From positions 1-18,907 of the forward strand of contig DDVW01000049.1 of the NCBI GenBank assembly GCA_002345545.1: a stretch of DNA of 18,907 bases, given 5' to 3'. Of this stretch, positions 7,607-14,473 are shown piece by piece (position 1 is the stretch's first letter; each line of letters begins with the position of its first letter). A program made the translations under genes and the position numbers. This DNA comes from Stenotrophomonas sp. UBA2302 (GTDB lineage Bacteria > Pseudomonadota > Gammaproteobacteria > Xanthomonadales > Xanthomonadaceae). The notes below the pieces were generated by a model. The model saw nothing but the letters and a program-made list of their open reading frames with translations, did not search any database and was not told the DNA's origin.

Positions 7607-8443
7607 ATGCTTCCTGAAACCCGCTTTCTCCCGCGCCTGGCCACCGCGCTGATCCTGGCGCTCGTGCTGGGCGGCTGTGCCAGCACCGCTCCCACCTCCC
7701 CTGCCGGGCAGGACCGCCCGGCCGCGACCGGCTATCTGCATGCGCAGGCCATTCCCGACAGCCTGACGCTGGTTCCACCGCCGCCCGCACCCGGTTCCGC
7801 TGCCGCCGCACTGGACGCGGCCGTCGCCACACAGGCGCTGGCCTTGCGTGACAGCGCGCGCTTCACCCAGGCCCATGTCGATGCCGACCTGAGTTTTCCC
7901 GCCGGCGCCGACCAGTTCAGCTGCGCGCTGGGGATTCCGATCAACACCACGCACACACCGGCGCTGTACCGGCTGCTGGAACGCAGCCGCATCGATGCCA
8001 GCGCCGCCACCCGCGCCGCCAAGAACCACTACCGGCGCCCGCGACCGTTCATGCTCAACCAGCAGCCGGTCTGCACCCCCGAAGAGGAAGCCCGGCTGCG
8101 CGACAGCGGCTCCTATCCCTCCGGCCATACCGCCATCGGCTGGGCATGGGCGTTGATCCTGGCGGAGATCGCGCCGGAGCGGGCCACGCCGCTGCTGCAG
8201 CGCGGCCACAACTACGGTCACAGCCGGCTGGTCTGCAATGTGCACTGGTACAGCGATGTGCAGCAGGGCCGGGCGATGGCGGCGGCAACGGTGGCACGGC
8301 TGCACGACGATGCGCAGTTCAGCACCGACCTGCAGCTGGCGCGGCGTGAAATCAACGCCACCCGCGTACTCGCATTGCCGATGCCGCGCGACTGCACGGC
8401 AGAAGCCACGGCGCTGGCCACCGAGCTTTCCGAAGCGCCCTGA
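7607..8443 (+). CDS. Class A acid phosphatase (PAP2 family), lipoprotein
   Basis: This 278-residue protein carries the complete PAP2 phosphatase signature: K139-x6-R146-P147, then PSGH (171-174), then S206-R207-x5-H213-x3-D217. The catalytic histidines are H174 and H213. The spacing and the motif GSYPSGHT place it with class A non-specific acid phosphatases (PhoN/PhoC type), which hydrolyse phosphomonoesters in the periplasm. The N-terminus has a hydrophobic stretch ending in the lipobox LGGC with C24, so the mature protein is predicted to be lipid-anchored, unlike the soluble enteric enzymes. A low-complexity Pro/Ala linker (about 25-70) separates anchor and enzyme. The gene lies 48 bases after the ABC ATPase gene. 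No strong ribosome binding site is seen. Confidence 0.9.
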   Translation: MLPETRFLPRLATALILALVLGGCASTAPTSPAGQDRPAATGYLHAQAIPDSLTLVPPPPAPGSAAAALDAAVATQALALRDSARFTQAHVDADLSFPAGADQFSCALGIPINTTHTPALYRLLERSRIDASAATRAAKNHYRRPRPFMLNQQPVCTPEEEARLRDSGSYPSGHTAIGWAWALILAEIAPERATPLLQRGHNYGHSRLVCNVHWYSDVQQGRAMAAATVARLHDDAQFSTDLQLARREINATRVLALPMPRDCTAEATALATELSEAP

Positions 8444-8588
8444 GCCTGTGCACTGGCCGCACCCGCGGAGCACATGTAGACGTCGACCTACCGCGTTGCC
8501 CTGCGTGCTGCGGTTGCAGCTGTTACCTCCGCTGGCCGGGGACACCAGTGCCGCTAGAGTGGCGCGTCCTCTTCCAACGGAATCTTCC

Positions 8589-9710
8589 ATGACCGCATTC
8601 CACCGTCGTCTGCGCACGCTGCTGGCCGCCACTGTGCTCACGCTGGCCGCCAGCGCACAGGCGCAGACCCCGCGCCTGATCGGTTACGTGATGGACAGCC
8701 CGGCGCCGTTGCAGCTGTCGGCCCACAAGCTCGATGTGGTGAATTTCGCCTTCGCGCTGGTACGGCCCGACGGCAGCGTCTATCTGCCCGGGTACGTTGC
8801 ACCGGAACGCCTGCAGGCGGTGGTCGGCAAGCGTGCGGACAACCCGTCGTTGCAGATCGTGCTGTCGATCGGCGGCTGGGAAGCCGGCAATTTCTCCGAA
8901 GCGGCCGCCACCGATGCCGCACGTGCACGTTTCATCGACAGCAGCGTCGCCTTGATGCACCGGTTCAAACTGGACGGGCTGGATATCGACTGGGAATACC
9001 CGACGCTCGGCGATGCCGGCATCAGCCACAGCCCGGATGACCGCCACAACTTCACTGTGCTGCTGGAGGCGCTGCGCGCGCGGCTGGATGCCGAAGGTGA
9101 TGGCAAGCGCCACTACCTGCTGACCATCGCCGCCGCCGAGGGTCGCGCCGCCGAAGGGCTGGAGCTGCCGCGCATCGCCCGGTCGCTGGACTGGATCAAC
9201 CTGATGACCTACGACTTCTACGGCAGCCTGACCAAGACCACCGGCCACCACTCCGGCCTGCGCAATTCACCGCTGGCGTTGCCGAGCGGGCGCAACACCG
9301 TGGACGCGGTGCAGTACTTCCTCGATGCCGGCGTGCCGGCGGACAAGATCAACGTCGGCGTGCCGTTCTATGGCCGCACCTTCGGCGATGTCGGCCCCGC
9401 CAACCATGGCCGCTTCCAGAAATTCACCACCGAGGGTGGCTTCATCACTTGGCGCGACATCGTCCATACCCGCCTGGACAACCCCGACTGGCAACGCCAC
9501 TGGGACGAGCAGGCGCAGGTACCGTGGCTGTGGAACGCCAAGGAGCGGCGCATGATCAGCTACGACGATCCGCAATCGCTGGCGATCAAGGCCGAGTACG
9601 TCAGGCAGCAGGGGCTGGGCGGGATCATGTACTGGGAGCAGCGCGGCGACGACAACGAGCAGTTGCTGGATGTGCTGCACAACGCCCTGCACGGCTCGCG
9701 CAGTCACTGA
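8589..9710 (+). CDS. Secreted glycoside hydrolase family 18 (chitinase-like)
   Basis: This 373-residue protein has a Sec signal peptide (residues 1 to about 25, ending ASAQA) and one GH18 barrel. The SxGG motif is SIGG (93-96), and the catalytic DxxDxDxE motif is DGLDIDWE (129-136) with acid E136. MTYDFYG (206-212) supplies the conserved Met/Tyr/Asp of strand 6, and YWE (348-350) supplies the tryptophan of strand 8. All catalytic residues are intact, so hydrolysis of chitin or related beta-1,4-GlcNAc polymers through substrate-assisted catalysis is expected. There is no separate chitin-binding domain. The start has a weak GGA before it and is fixed by the signal peptide. The upstream gap of 145 bases suggests its own promoter. 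Confidence 0.92.
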   Translation: MTAFHRRLRTLLAATVLTLAASAQAQTPRLIGYVMDSPAPLQLSAHKLDVVNFAFALVRPDGSVYLPGYVAPERLQAVVGKRADNPSLQIVLSIGGWEAGNFSEAAATDAARARFIDSSVALMHRFKLDGLDIDWEYPTLGDAGISHSPDDRHNFTVLLEALRARLDAEGDGKRHYLLTIAAAEGRAAEGLELPRIARSLDWINLMTYDFYGSLTKTTGHHSGLRNSPLALPSGRNTVDAVQYFLDAGVPADKINVGVPFYGRTFGDVGPANHGRFQKFTTEGGFITWRDIVHTRLDNPDWQRHWDEQAQVPWLWNAKERRMISYDDPQSLAIKAEYVRQQGLGGIMYWEQRGDDNEQLLDVLHNALHGSRSH

Positions 9711-9814
9711 CCCGGGGCAGCGGGCGCAAGAGTGGCATGCCCGCCCTACCCATCGCTCCGGCGCGCCCACACGGGTCGCCTGCGCCGGCCCCAAAGACCG
9801 CCGCTGCGGCACTA

Positions 9815-9845
9815 CCGGCCCGGCCGATGACACCGGCCGGACCGG
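9815..9845 (+). terminator. Strong GC-rich hairpin after the GH18 gene
   Basis: Arms 9815-9826 and 9834-9845 pair at 11 of 12 positions around the 7-base loop ATGACAC. It lies 104 bases past the GH18 stop and 79 bases before the next start. No T-run follows, so it may be a factor-dependent terminator or an mRNA 3'-end stabiliser. The remainder of this 214-base gap holds no recognisable gene. Confidence 0.4.
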
Positions 9846-9924
9846 CTCATTCACATGACGCCTGTCAGCCGTCAGGTCGGGCGGTTGCGCATAGACTCTG
9901 CTTTTCCTCCCGCGAGGCACCGCC

Positions 9925-10938
9925 ATGACCCAGTGGTATTTCCATGTCCCCGGCCAGGCCGACCGCATCGGCCCGCTTGATGACGCCGCCGCCCGCCAGT
10001 ACGCGCAGGGCAACCGCCAGGCGCTGGCCTGGCGTGAAGGCATGCAGGGCTGGCAGGCGGTGGGCCAGCTGCCCGAATTCGGCGGCCAGGCCGCGCCGCC
10101 ACCGATGCCACCGCCGGTGGGCGGCAACCGCCAGCGCGCCGACGACATCGACTTCCGTATCGTCGGCCATGAGATGCAGTTCGTGGAGATCGAGCTGGAC
10201 CCGGGCGAAAGCGCCATCGCCGAAGCCGGCGCGCTGATGTTCAAGGATTCGTCGGTGCAGATGGACACTGTGTTCGGTGACGGCCGCCACGAGGGCCAGG
10301 GCGGCGGCTTCATGGACAAGCTGATGAGTGCCGGCAAGCGGGTGATCACCGGCGAGAGCCTGTTCGCCACCGTCTACACCCATACCGGCCACGGCAAGGC
10401 CAAGGTCGCCTTCGCCGCGCCCTACCCCGGCACGGTGCTGCCGATGAAGCTGGACGAGCACGGCGGCAAGCTGATCTGCCAGAAGGACAGCTTCCTGGCC
10501 GGCGCGCGCGGTGTGCAGGTCGGCGTACAGCTGCAGCGCAAGGTGATGACCGGCCTATTCGGTGGCGAAGGTTTCATCATGCAGAAGCTCGAAGGCGACG
10601 GCTGGGTGTTCGTGCATGCCGGCGGTTGTGTGGTCGAGCGCGAGCTGGCCACCGGCGAGCGCATCGACGTGGACACCGGCTGCGTGGTCGCCTACCACGC
10701 CAGCGTGGACATGGACGTGCGCCGCGTGGCCGGCCTGAAGAGCATGTTCTTCGGCGGCGAAGGCGTGTTCCTGGCCACCCTCACCGGCCCGGGCAAGGTC
10801 TGGCTGCAGTCGCTGCCGTTCTCGCGCCTGGCCGGGCGCATGTTCGCCGCCGCCCCGCAGGGCGGGGGCCAGAGCCGCGGCGAAGGCTCGGTACTCGGCG
10901 GCCTGGGCCGGCTGCTGGATGGCGACAACAACTTCTAA
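9925..10938 (+). CDS. GYF_2 (DUF4339)-AIM24 (TIGR00266) fusion protein
   Basis: This 337-residue protein joins two domains. Residues 3-52 match the GYF_2/DUF4339 pattern (WYF, then GP, then AWREGMQGW and LPEF). A proline linker PPPMPPP (58-64) leads to the AIM24/TIGR00266 domain at about 76-300, recognised by DFRIVGHEMQFVEIEL, LDPGESAIAEAGALM, FAAPYPGTVLP, GGCVVERELATGE, DTGCVVA and the late GVFLATLTGPGKVWLQSLP. The C-terminus is Gly-rich with a repeated GGLGRLL-type end, common in this family. No signal peptide is present. AIM24 relatives form beta-rich folds and affect mitochondrial organisation in yeast, but the bacterial function is unknown. GYF-type domains bind proline-rich peptides, so a protein-partner role is inferred. 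GAGG 8 bases before the ATG supports the start. Confidence 0.88.
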   Translation: MTQWYFHVPGQADRIGPLDDAAARQYAQGNRQALAWREGMQGWQAVGQLPEFGGQAAPPPMPPPVGGNRQRADDIDFRIVGHEMQFVEIELDPGESAIAEAGALMFKDSSVQMDTVFGDGRHEGQGGGFMDKLMSAGKRVITGESLFATVYTHTGHGKAKVAFAAPYPGTVLPMKLDEHGGKLICQKDSFLAGARGVQVGVQLQRKVMTGLFGGEGFIMQKLEGDGWVFVHAGGCVVERELATGERIDVDTGCVVAYHASVDMDVRRVAGLKSMFFGGEGVFLATLTGPGKVWLQSLPFSRLAGRMFAAAPQGGGQSRGEGSVLGGLGRLLDGDNNF

Positions 10939-11016
10939 ACGGACGAATGAAGCACTGGGCGGCGGCAGGGTGCGAAGCGCTATGCTGGCGCCCTTTCCAC
11001 GCCCGCCTGTTCATAC

Positions 11017-12048
11017 ATGAAAGCGCATCCGTTCCGCCTGCTGCCCTTCGCCCTGCTCGGCCTGCTGGCCGCCTGCGGTGGCGACAATGTGAAGCCCGCG
11101 GCGCCGGTGGCGGCCACGCCGGTGACCCCGGTCAAGCCGGTGAAGATCGGTGTGGCGCTGGGCGGTGGTGCGGCCAAGGGTTTCGCCCATATCGGCGTGA
11201 TCAAGATGCTCGAGGCCAACGGCTTCGAGCCGGTGGTGGTGTCCGGCACCAGTGCCGGCAGCGTGGTCGGTGCGCTGTATGCCAGCGGCATGAGCGCTTT
11301 CGACATGCAGCAGAAAGCGGTGGCGCTGGATGAAGCCAGCATCCGCGACCTGCGCCTGTTCTCCGGCGGCCTGATCCAGGGCCGCAAGCTGCAGGACTAC
11401 GTCAACGCGCAGCTCGACAACAAGCCGGCCGAGCAGCTGAAAAAGCCGTTCGCCGCCGTCGCCACGCAGCTGGAGACCGGCGACCGCGCGGTGTTCGTGC
11501 GCGGCAATGTCGGCCAGGCGGTACGCGCCTCCAGTTCGATTCCCGGCGTGTTCGAGCCGGTCAGCATCGGCGGCAAGACCTTCGTCGATGGCGGCGTGGT
11601 CAGCCCGGTGCCGGTGGATGCGGCCCGCCAGCTCGGCGCCGAATTCGTCATCGCCGTGGATATTTCCAGCAAGGCCAGCGGCCAGCGCCCGAGCGGCCTG
11701 CTCGGCGCGGTGGGCCAGTCGATCGCGATCATGGGCCAGCGGCTGGGCGAACAGGAACTGGCGCGCGCCGATGTGATCATCCGCCCGGCGGTGCTGGATA
11801 TCGGTGCGGCCGATTTCGAACAGCGTGGCCGCGCGATCCTGGAGGGCGAGAAGGCGGCGATGGCGGCGATGCCGCAGATCCGGGCCGGCGTGGCCCGTTT
11901 GCAGCAGGCTCGCGCCACCAGCGCGCGCAATGCGCAGACACAGGCCGCGGCCGCGCAGGCCGAAGCCCAGCAGCGCTGCCAGGACAGCCGTACGCGCATC
12001 GAGAAGCTGCGCGGCGTGGTCAAGGATTGCGGCGCTTCGGTGCGTTGA
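11017..12048 (+). CDS. Patatin-like phospholipase, lipoprotein (RssA-like)
   Basis: This 343-residue protein has a lipoprotein signal peptide with lipobox LAAC (C20) and a Pro/Ala/Val linker, followed by a patatin domain (about 43-270). The oxyanion loop is GGGAAKG (49-55), the nucleophile S79 lies in GTSAG (77-81), and the catalytic aspartate D191 lies in DGG (191-193). The Ser-Asp dyad is intact, so lipid acyl hydrolase activity is expected, probably at the periplasmic face of a membrane. The C-terminal 80 residues are Ala/Gln/Arg-rich and helical, beyond the catalytic domain. A TATGCT box at 10981-10986 may be its -10 element, but the -35 is weak. The gene converges with the lrp-type gene across a strong hairpin. 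Confidence 0.9.
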   Translation: MKAHPFRLLPFALLGLLAACGGDNVKPAAPVAATPVTPVKPVKIGVALGGGAAKGFAHIGVIKMLEANGFEPVVVSGTSAGSVVGALYASGMSAFDMQQKAVALDEASIRDLRLFSGGLIQGRKLQDYVNAQLDNKPAEQLKKPFAAVATQLETGDRAVFVRGNVGQAVRASSSIPGVFEPVSIGGKTFVDGGVVSPVPVDAARQLGAEFVIAVDISSKASGQRPSGLLGAVGQSIAIMGQRLGEQELARADVIIRPAVLDIGAADFEQRGRAILEGEKAAMAAMPQIRAGVARLQQARATSARNAQTQAAAAQAEAQQRCQDSRTRIEKLRGVVKDCGASVR

Positions 12049-12093
12049 CCGGAAGCAGGCGCGGCGGCAGCAAAGCGCGGCGGCCGCTTCCGG
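12049..12093. terminator. Bidirectional hairpin between patatin and lrp genes
   Basis: CCGGAAGC at 12049-12056 pairs perfectly with GCTTCCGG at 12086-12093. After one bulged A the stem continues as GGC (12058-12060) with GCC (12083-12085). It starts at the base after the patatin stop codon and ends 14 bases from the Lrp stop, filling the 58-base convergent gap, which suits a shared terminator. Confidence 0.5.
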
Positions 12094-12106
12094 CAGGACC
12101 ACTGGT

Positions 12107-12592
12107 TCAGGTACGCCCCAGCTGCGACAGCGGCAGCGCGCGGAACTCCTTCACGGTGCGCAGCACGAAGCTGGAATTGACGTCGGCCACGCCGGCGGCA
12201 TTGAGCAGCTTGTCCAGCAGGAACGCGGAGAAGTGGTCCAGATCGCGCACGTAGATGTGCAGCAGGTAGTCCATGTCGCCGGTCAGCGCGTGGCAGGCCA
12301 CCACCTCGTCCCACAGCTGCACGGCGGCGATGAAATGGTCGATGGCCTCGTGCCCGTGCTTGGACAGCTGCACCCGCACGAACGCCTGCAGCCCCAATCC
12401 GATCGCTCGCGGCTCCAGGCGCGCGCCGTAGCCGGCGATGACGCCCTCCGCTTCCAGCCGCTGCAACCGCCGCAGACACGCCGACGGCGACAGGTTCACC
12501 CGCGCGGCAAGCTCGGCATTGGTGGCGCGGCCATGCTGCTGGATTTCGACCAGAAGCCGAAGATCCGTGCGATCCAGCGTCGATGCATCCAT
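12107..12592 (-). CDS. Lrp/AsnC-family transcriptional regulator
   Basis: This 161-residue protein has the two-domain Lrp layout. The N-terminal helix-turn-helix spans about residues 5-55, with LDRTDLRLLVEIQQHGR and the recognition segment LSPSACLRRLQRLE (34-47). The C-terminal RAM domain spans about 65-145, including the effector motif TGDMDYLLHI (104-113). Such proteins form dimers to octamers and sense amino acids. It diverges from phhA with a 138-base shared region full of GCAA/TTGC motifs, so phenylalanine- or tyrosine-responsive control of phhA and itself is inferred. A candidate own promoter on the minus strand is TTGGCG (12633-12638), a 17-base spacer and TCCAAT (12610-12615). The ribosome binding site is weak. 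Confidence 0.93.
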   Translation of the reverse strand: MDASTLDRTDLRLLVEIQQHGRATNAELAARVNLSPSACLRRLQRLEAEGVIAGYGARLEPRAIGLGLQAFVRVQLSKHGHEAIDHFIAAVQLWDEVVACHALTGDMDYLLHIYVRDLDHFSAFLLDKLLNAAGVADVNSSFVLRTVKEFRALPLSQLGRT

Positions 12593-12604
12593 TTATGCTG
12601 CCCC

Positions 12605-12675
12605 GCAACATTGGAATGACGCAACAATATTGCGCCAATAGCGGTGTATGGCGCAATTACGCACACCTGTTGCGC
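12605..12675. promoter_or_regulatory. Divergent lrp/phhA regulatory region with repeated half-sites
   Basis: GCAACA occurs at 12605-12610 and 12621-12626. TTGCGC occurs at 12630-12635 and 12670-12675, and its complement GCGCAA at 12651-12656. ATTG-CGC-CAAT (12629-12639) is a near-perfect inverted repeat, and CAATATTG (12625-12632) is a perfect palindrome. These overlap the candidate lrp promoter. The cluster resembles an array of sites for the adjacent Lrp-type protein; binding is inferred. Confidence 0.45.
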
Positions 12676-12730
12676 GGCGGCCTTTCTACCATGCGGTTAT
12701 CCATTCTTTATCCAGGAACCCCCTGCCGCC

Positions 12731-13621
12731 ATGGAAGCCACCCCGCGCCGCGTTGAGCACCAGCACACCGACAAGGGTTACGTGCCGGTCTATACCACCG
12801 CCGTGGTGGAACAGCCGTGGGACAGCTACAGCGCCGATGACCACGCCACCTGGAGCACGCTGTACCAGCGCCAGCGCGAGCTGCTGATCGGCCGCGCCTG
12901 CCAGGAGTTCCTCGATGCGCAGGACGCGATGGGCATGAGCGCGCACATGATCCCGCGCTTCGACCAGCTCAACGAGGTGTTGGGCGCGGCCACCGGCTGG
13001 ACCCTGGTCGGCGTGGAAGGGCTGCTGCCGGAACTGGAGTTCTTCGACCATCTGGCCAACCGCCGCTTTCCGGTGACCTGGTGGATCCGCCGCCCGGACC
13101 AGATCGACTATATCGCCGAACCCGATCTGTTCCACGACCTGTTCGGCCACGTGCCGCTGCTGATGAACCCGCTGTTCGCCGACTACATGGCCGCCTATGG
13201 CCGGGGCGGCGTGAAGGCGCACGCGATCGGCCCGGAGGCGTTGCAGAACCTGACCCGGCTGTACTGGTACACGGTGGAATTCGGCCTGATCAACACCGCC
13301 GACGGCCTGCGCATCTACGGCGCCGGCATCGTCTCCTCCAAGGGCGAATCGCTGTACTGCCTGGAATCGGCAGCGCCGAACCGGATCGGCTTCGATCTGG
13401 AGCGGATCATGCGCACCCGCTACCGCATCGACACCTTCCAGAGGAGCTACTTCGTCATCGAAGGCTTCGACCAGCTGATGGCCGCCACCGATCCGGACTT
13501 CACCCCGATCTACGCGCGGCTGGCGACGCAGGAACATGTCCCGGCCGGTTCCGTGCAGGACGGGGATACCGTGTTCCAGCGCGGCAGCGGCGAAGGCTGG
13601 GCCGACGGCGGCGACGTCTGA
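12731..13621 (+). CDS. phhA: Phenylalanine-4-hydroxylase
   Basis: This 296-residue enzyme converts L-phenylalanine to L-tyrosine with O2 and a tetrahydropterin cofactor. It is the short bacterial form without the regulatory ACT domain of animal enzymes. The mononuclear iron ligands are H135 and H140 in FHDLFGHVP (134-142) and E183 in WYTVEFGL (179-186). Other family landmarks are PRFDQLNEVL (75-84), GWTLVGVEGLLP (89-100), FPVTWWIR (113-120) and YGAGIVSSKGES (196-207). The start at 12731 gives the usual bacterial length; a purine-rich AGGAA lies about 13 bases upstream. It diverges from an Lrp-type regulator gene. No pterin carbinolamine dehydratase (phhB) gene is in the window. Confidence 0.97.
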   Translation: MEATPRRVEHQHTDKGYVPVYTTAVVEQPWDSYSADDHATWSTLYQRQRELLIGRACQEFLDAQDAMGMSAHMIPRFDQLNEVLGAATGWTLVGVEGLLPELEFFDHLANRRFPVTWWIRRPDQIDYIAEPDLFHDLFGHVPLLMNPLFADYMAAYGRGGVKAHAIGPEALQNLTRLYWYTVEFGLINTADGLRIYGAGIVSSKGESLYCLESAAPNRIGFDLERIMRTRYRIDTFQRSYFVIEGFDQLMAATDPDFTPIYARLATQEHVPAGSVQDGDTVFQRGSGEGWADGGDV

Positions 13622-13647
13622 GGCCGGCGGCCACCACGGCCGTCCGA

Positions 13648-13661
13648 CCCCGCGACCGGGG
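13648..13661 (+). terminator. Possible terminator after phhA
   Basis: CCCCG (13648-13652) and CGGGG (13657-13661) form a short stem around CGAC, followed by ATTCTTGCT. It lies 26 bases past the phhA stop and before the next operon's promoter region. The stem is only five pairs, so the call is tentative. Confidence 0.35.
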
Positions 13662-13699
13662 ATTCTTGCTGAATACGGCGTTGCCGGCGGCGCTTGGCC

Positions 13700-13716
13700 G
13701 GCCATGTAAAATGGCC
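13700..13716 (+). promoter_or_regulatory. Palindrome over the -10 box of the DUF3348 operon
   Basis: GGCCATGTAAAATGGCC is a perfect 6-base inverted repeat around GTAAA. The contained TAAAAT (13707-13712) matches the -10 consensus at five of six bases. Flanking TTGGCC (13694-13699) and GGCCAA (13713-13718) form a second, overlapping inverted pair. Initiation near 13719 would leave a leader of about 16 bases holding the AGGA ribosome site of the first gene. The -35 region is weak, which would suit an activator- or repressor-controlled promoter. Confidence 0.5.
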
Positions 13717-13734
13717 AATTTTCAGTCAGGACCC

Positions 13735-14463
13735 ATGGCGAAAGCTTCTCCACGGGCGCCCGTCCCGGGGCCCACGTTCGTTCGCCTGTTGGCCCGCCTG
13801 GCGCAGACCGATGTGTCGCGTCCGCCACCGGCGCTGTCCGAGCGGCTGAACCAGTGGTTCGACTGGAACCGCGCGATCGCCCTGTCCAAGGCGCTGGACG
13901 GGCGCTTGCCGGAGCCGCCGGATAGCCCCGATTTCGATCCCGCCGTCGCCGCCGAATGCGCGCAGGCACGGACCACCCTGCAGGACAGCATCGCCGGTGG
14001 CCTGGACGCCGCGCCGCCGCGCCGGATCAGCGCCGCCGAGCGCGAGGCGCATGGCGGCTACGCCCCCTACCGCCAGCATTGCCTGGCCGTGCAGCGGGCG
14101 ATGCAGGTCAGCACCGGCACCCTGCGCGGCCGCCTGCGCGACATGCTGGCCCGGCAATCCCCCGCCAAGGCGCGGCTGGCCGAAGTGGACGCGGTGATGG
14201 AAGCCACGCTGAGCCCGCGCGAACACGGCCTGCTGGCGACCGTCCCCGCCCTGCTCGGCGTGCGCTTCATCGCGCTGCAGGACAGCCAGGCACCCGTTCC
14301 GGCAGCGCCGGCGGCTGGCGATGACACCGACGACACCGCACCGGCATCCGCCAGCCCGTGGCTGGCCATGTTCGAACAGGACCTGCGCAGTGCGCTGCTG
14401 GCCGAGCTGGATGTCCGTTTCCACCCCATTGAAGGCCTGCTTGCAGCGCTCCGTACCCGGTAA
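13735..14463 (+). CDS. DUF3348 family protein, first gene of motor cassette
   Basis: This 242-residue cytoplasmic protein has no signal peptide or membrane segment. It matches the DUF3348 pattern: LNQWFDWNRAIALSKALDG (38-56), YAPYRQHCLAVQRAM (109-123), GTLRGRLRDMLARQSPAKARLAEVDAVME (128-156), LSPREHGLLATVPALLGVRF (159-178), and the end DLRSALLAELDVRFHPIEGLLAAL (216-239). An acidic Ala/Asp linker (about 186-205) separates the body from the conserved tail. AGGA before the ATG at 13735 decides this start over an in-frame ATG at 13711, which overlaps the -10 box. It is ten bases from the next gene. Function is unknown; its constant place beside the DUF802/OmpA pair suggests a cytoplasmic adaptor or assembly factor. 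Confidence 0.85.
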   Translation: MAKASPRAPVPGPTFVRLLARLAQTDVSRPPPALSERLNQWFDWNRAIALSKALDGRLPEPPDSPDFDPAVAAECAQARTTLQDSIAGGLDAAPPRRISAAEREAHGGYAPYRQHCLAVQRAMQVSTGTLRGRLRDMLARQSPAKARLAEVDAVMEATLSPREHGLLATVPALLGVRFIALQDSQAPVPAAPAAGDDTDDTAPASASPWLAMFEQDLRSALLAELDVRFHPIEGLLAALRTR

Positions 14464-14473
14464 ACCGCACCCC

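Noticed and set aside
8476..8491. GTAG...CTAC imperfect palindrome resembling a SMAG-type (GTAG-headed) repeat of Stenotrophomonas
   Set aside because: Only 16 bases with an unpaired AC bulge, shorter than the usual unit, so it could be chance; not enough to call a repeat.
10981..10986. TATGCT as a -10 box for the patatin gene
   Set aside because: The -10 match is four of six and no -35 is found at a proper distance; mentioned with the gene but not called as a promoter.
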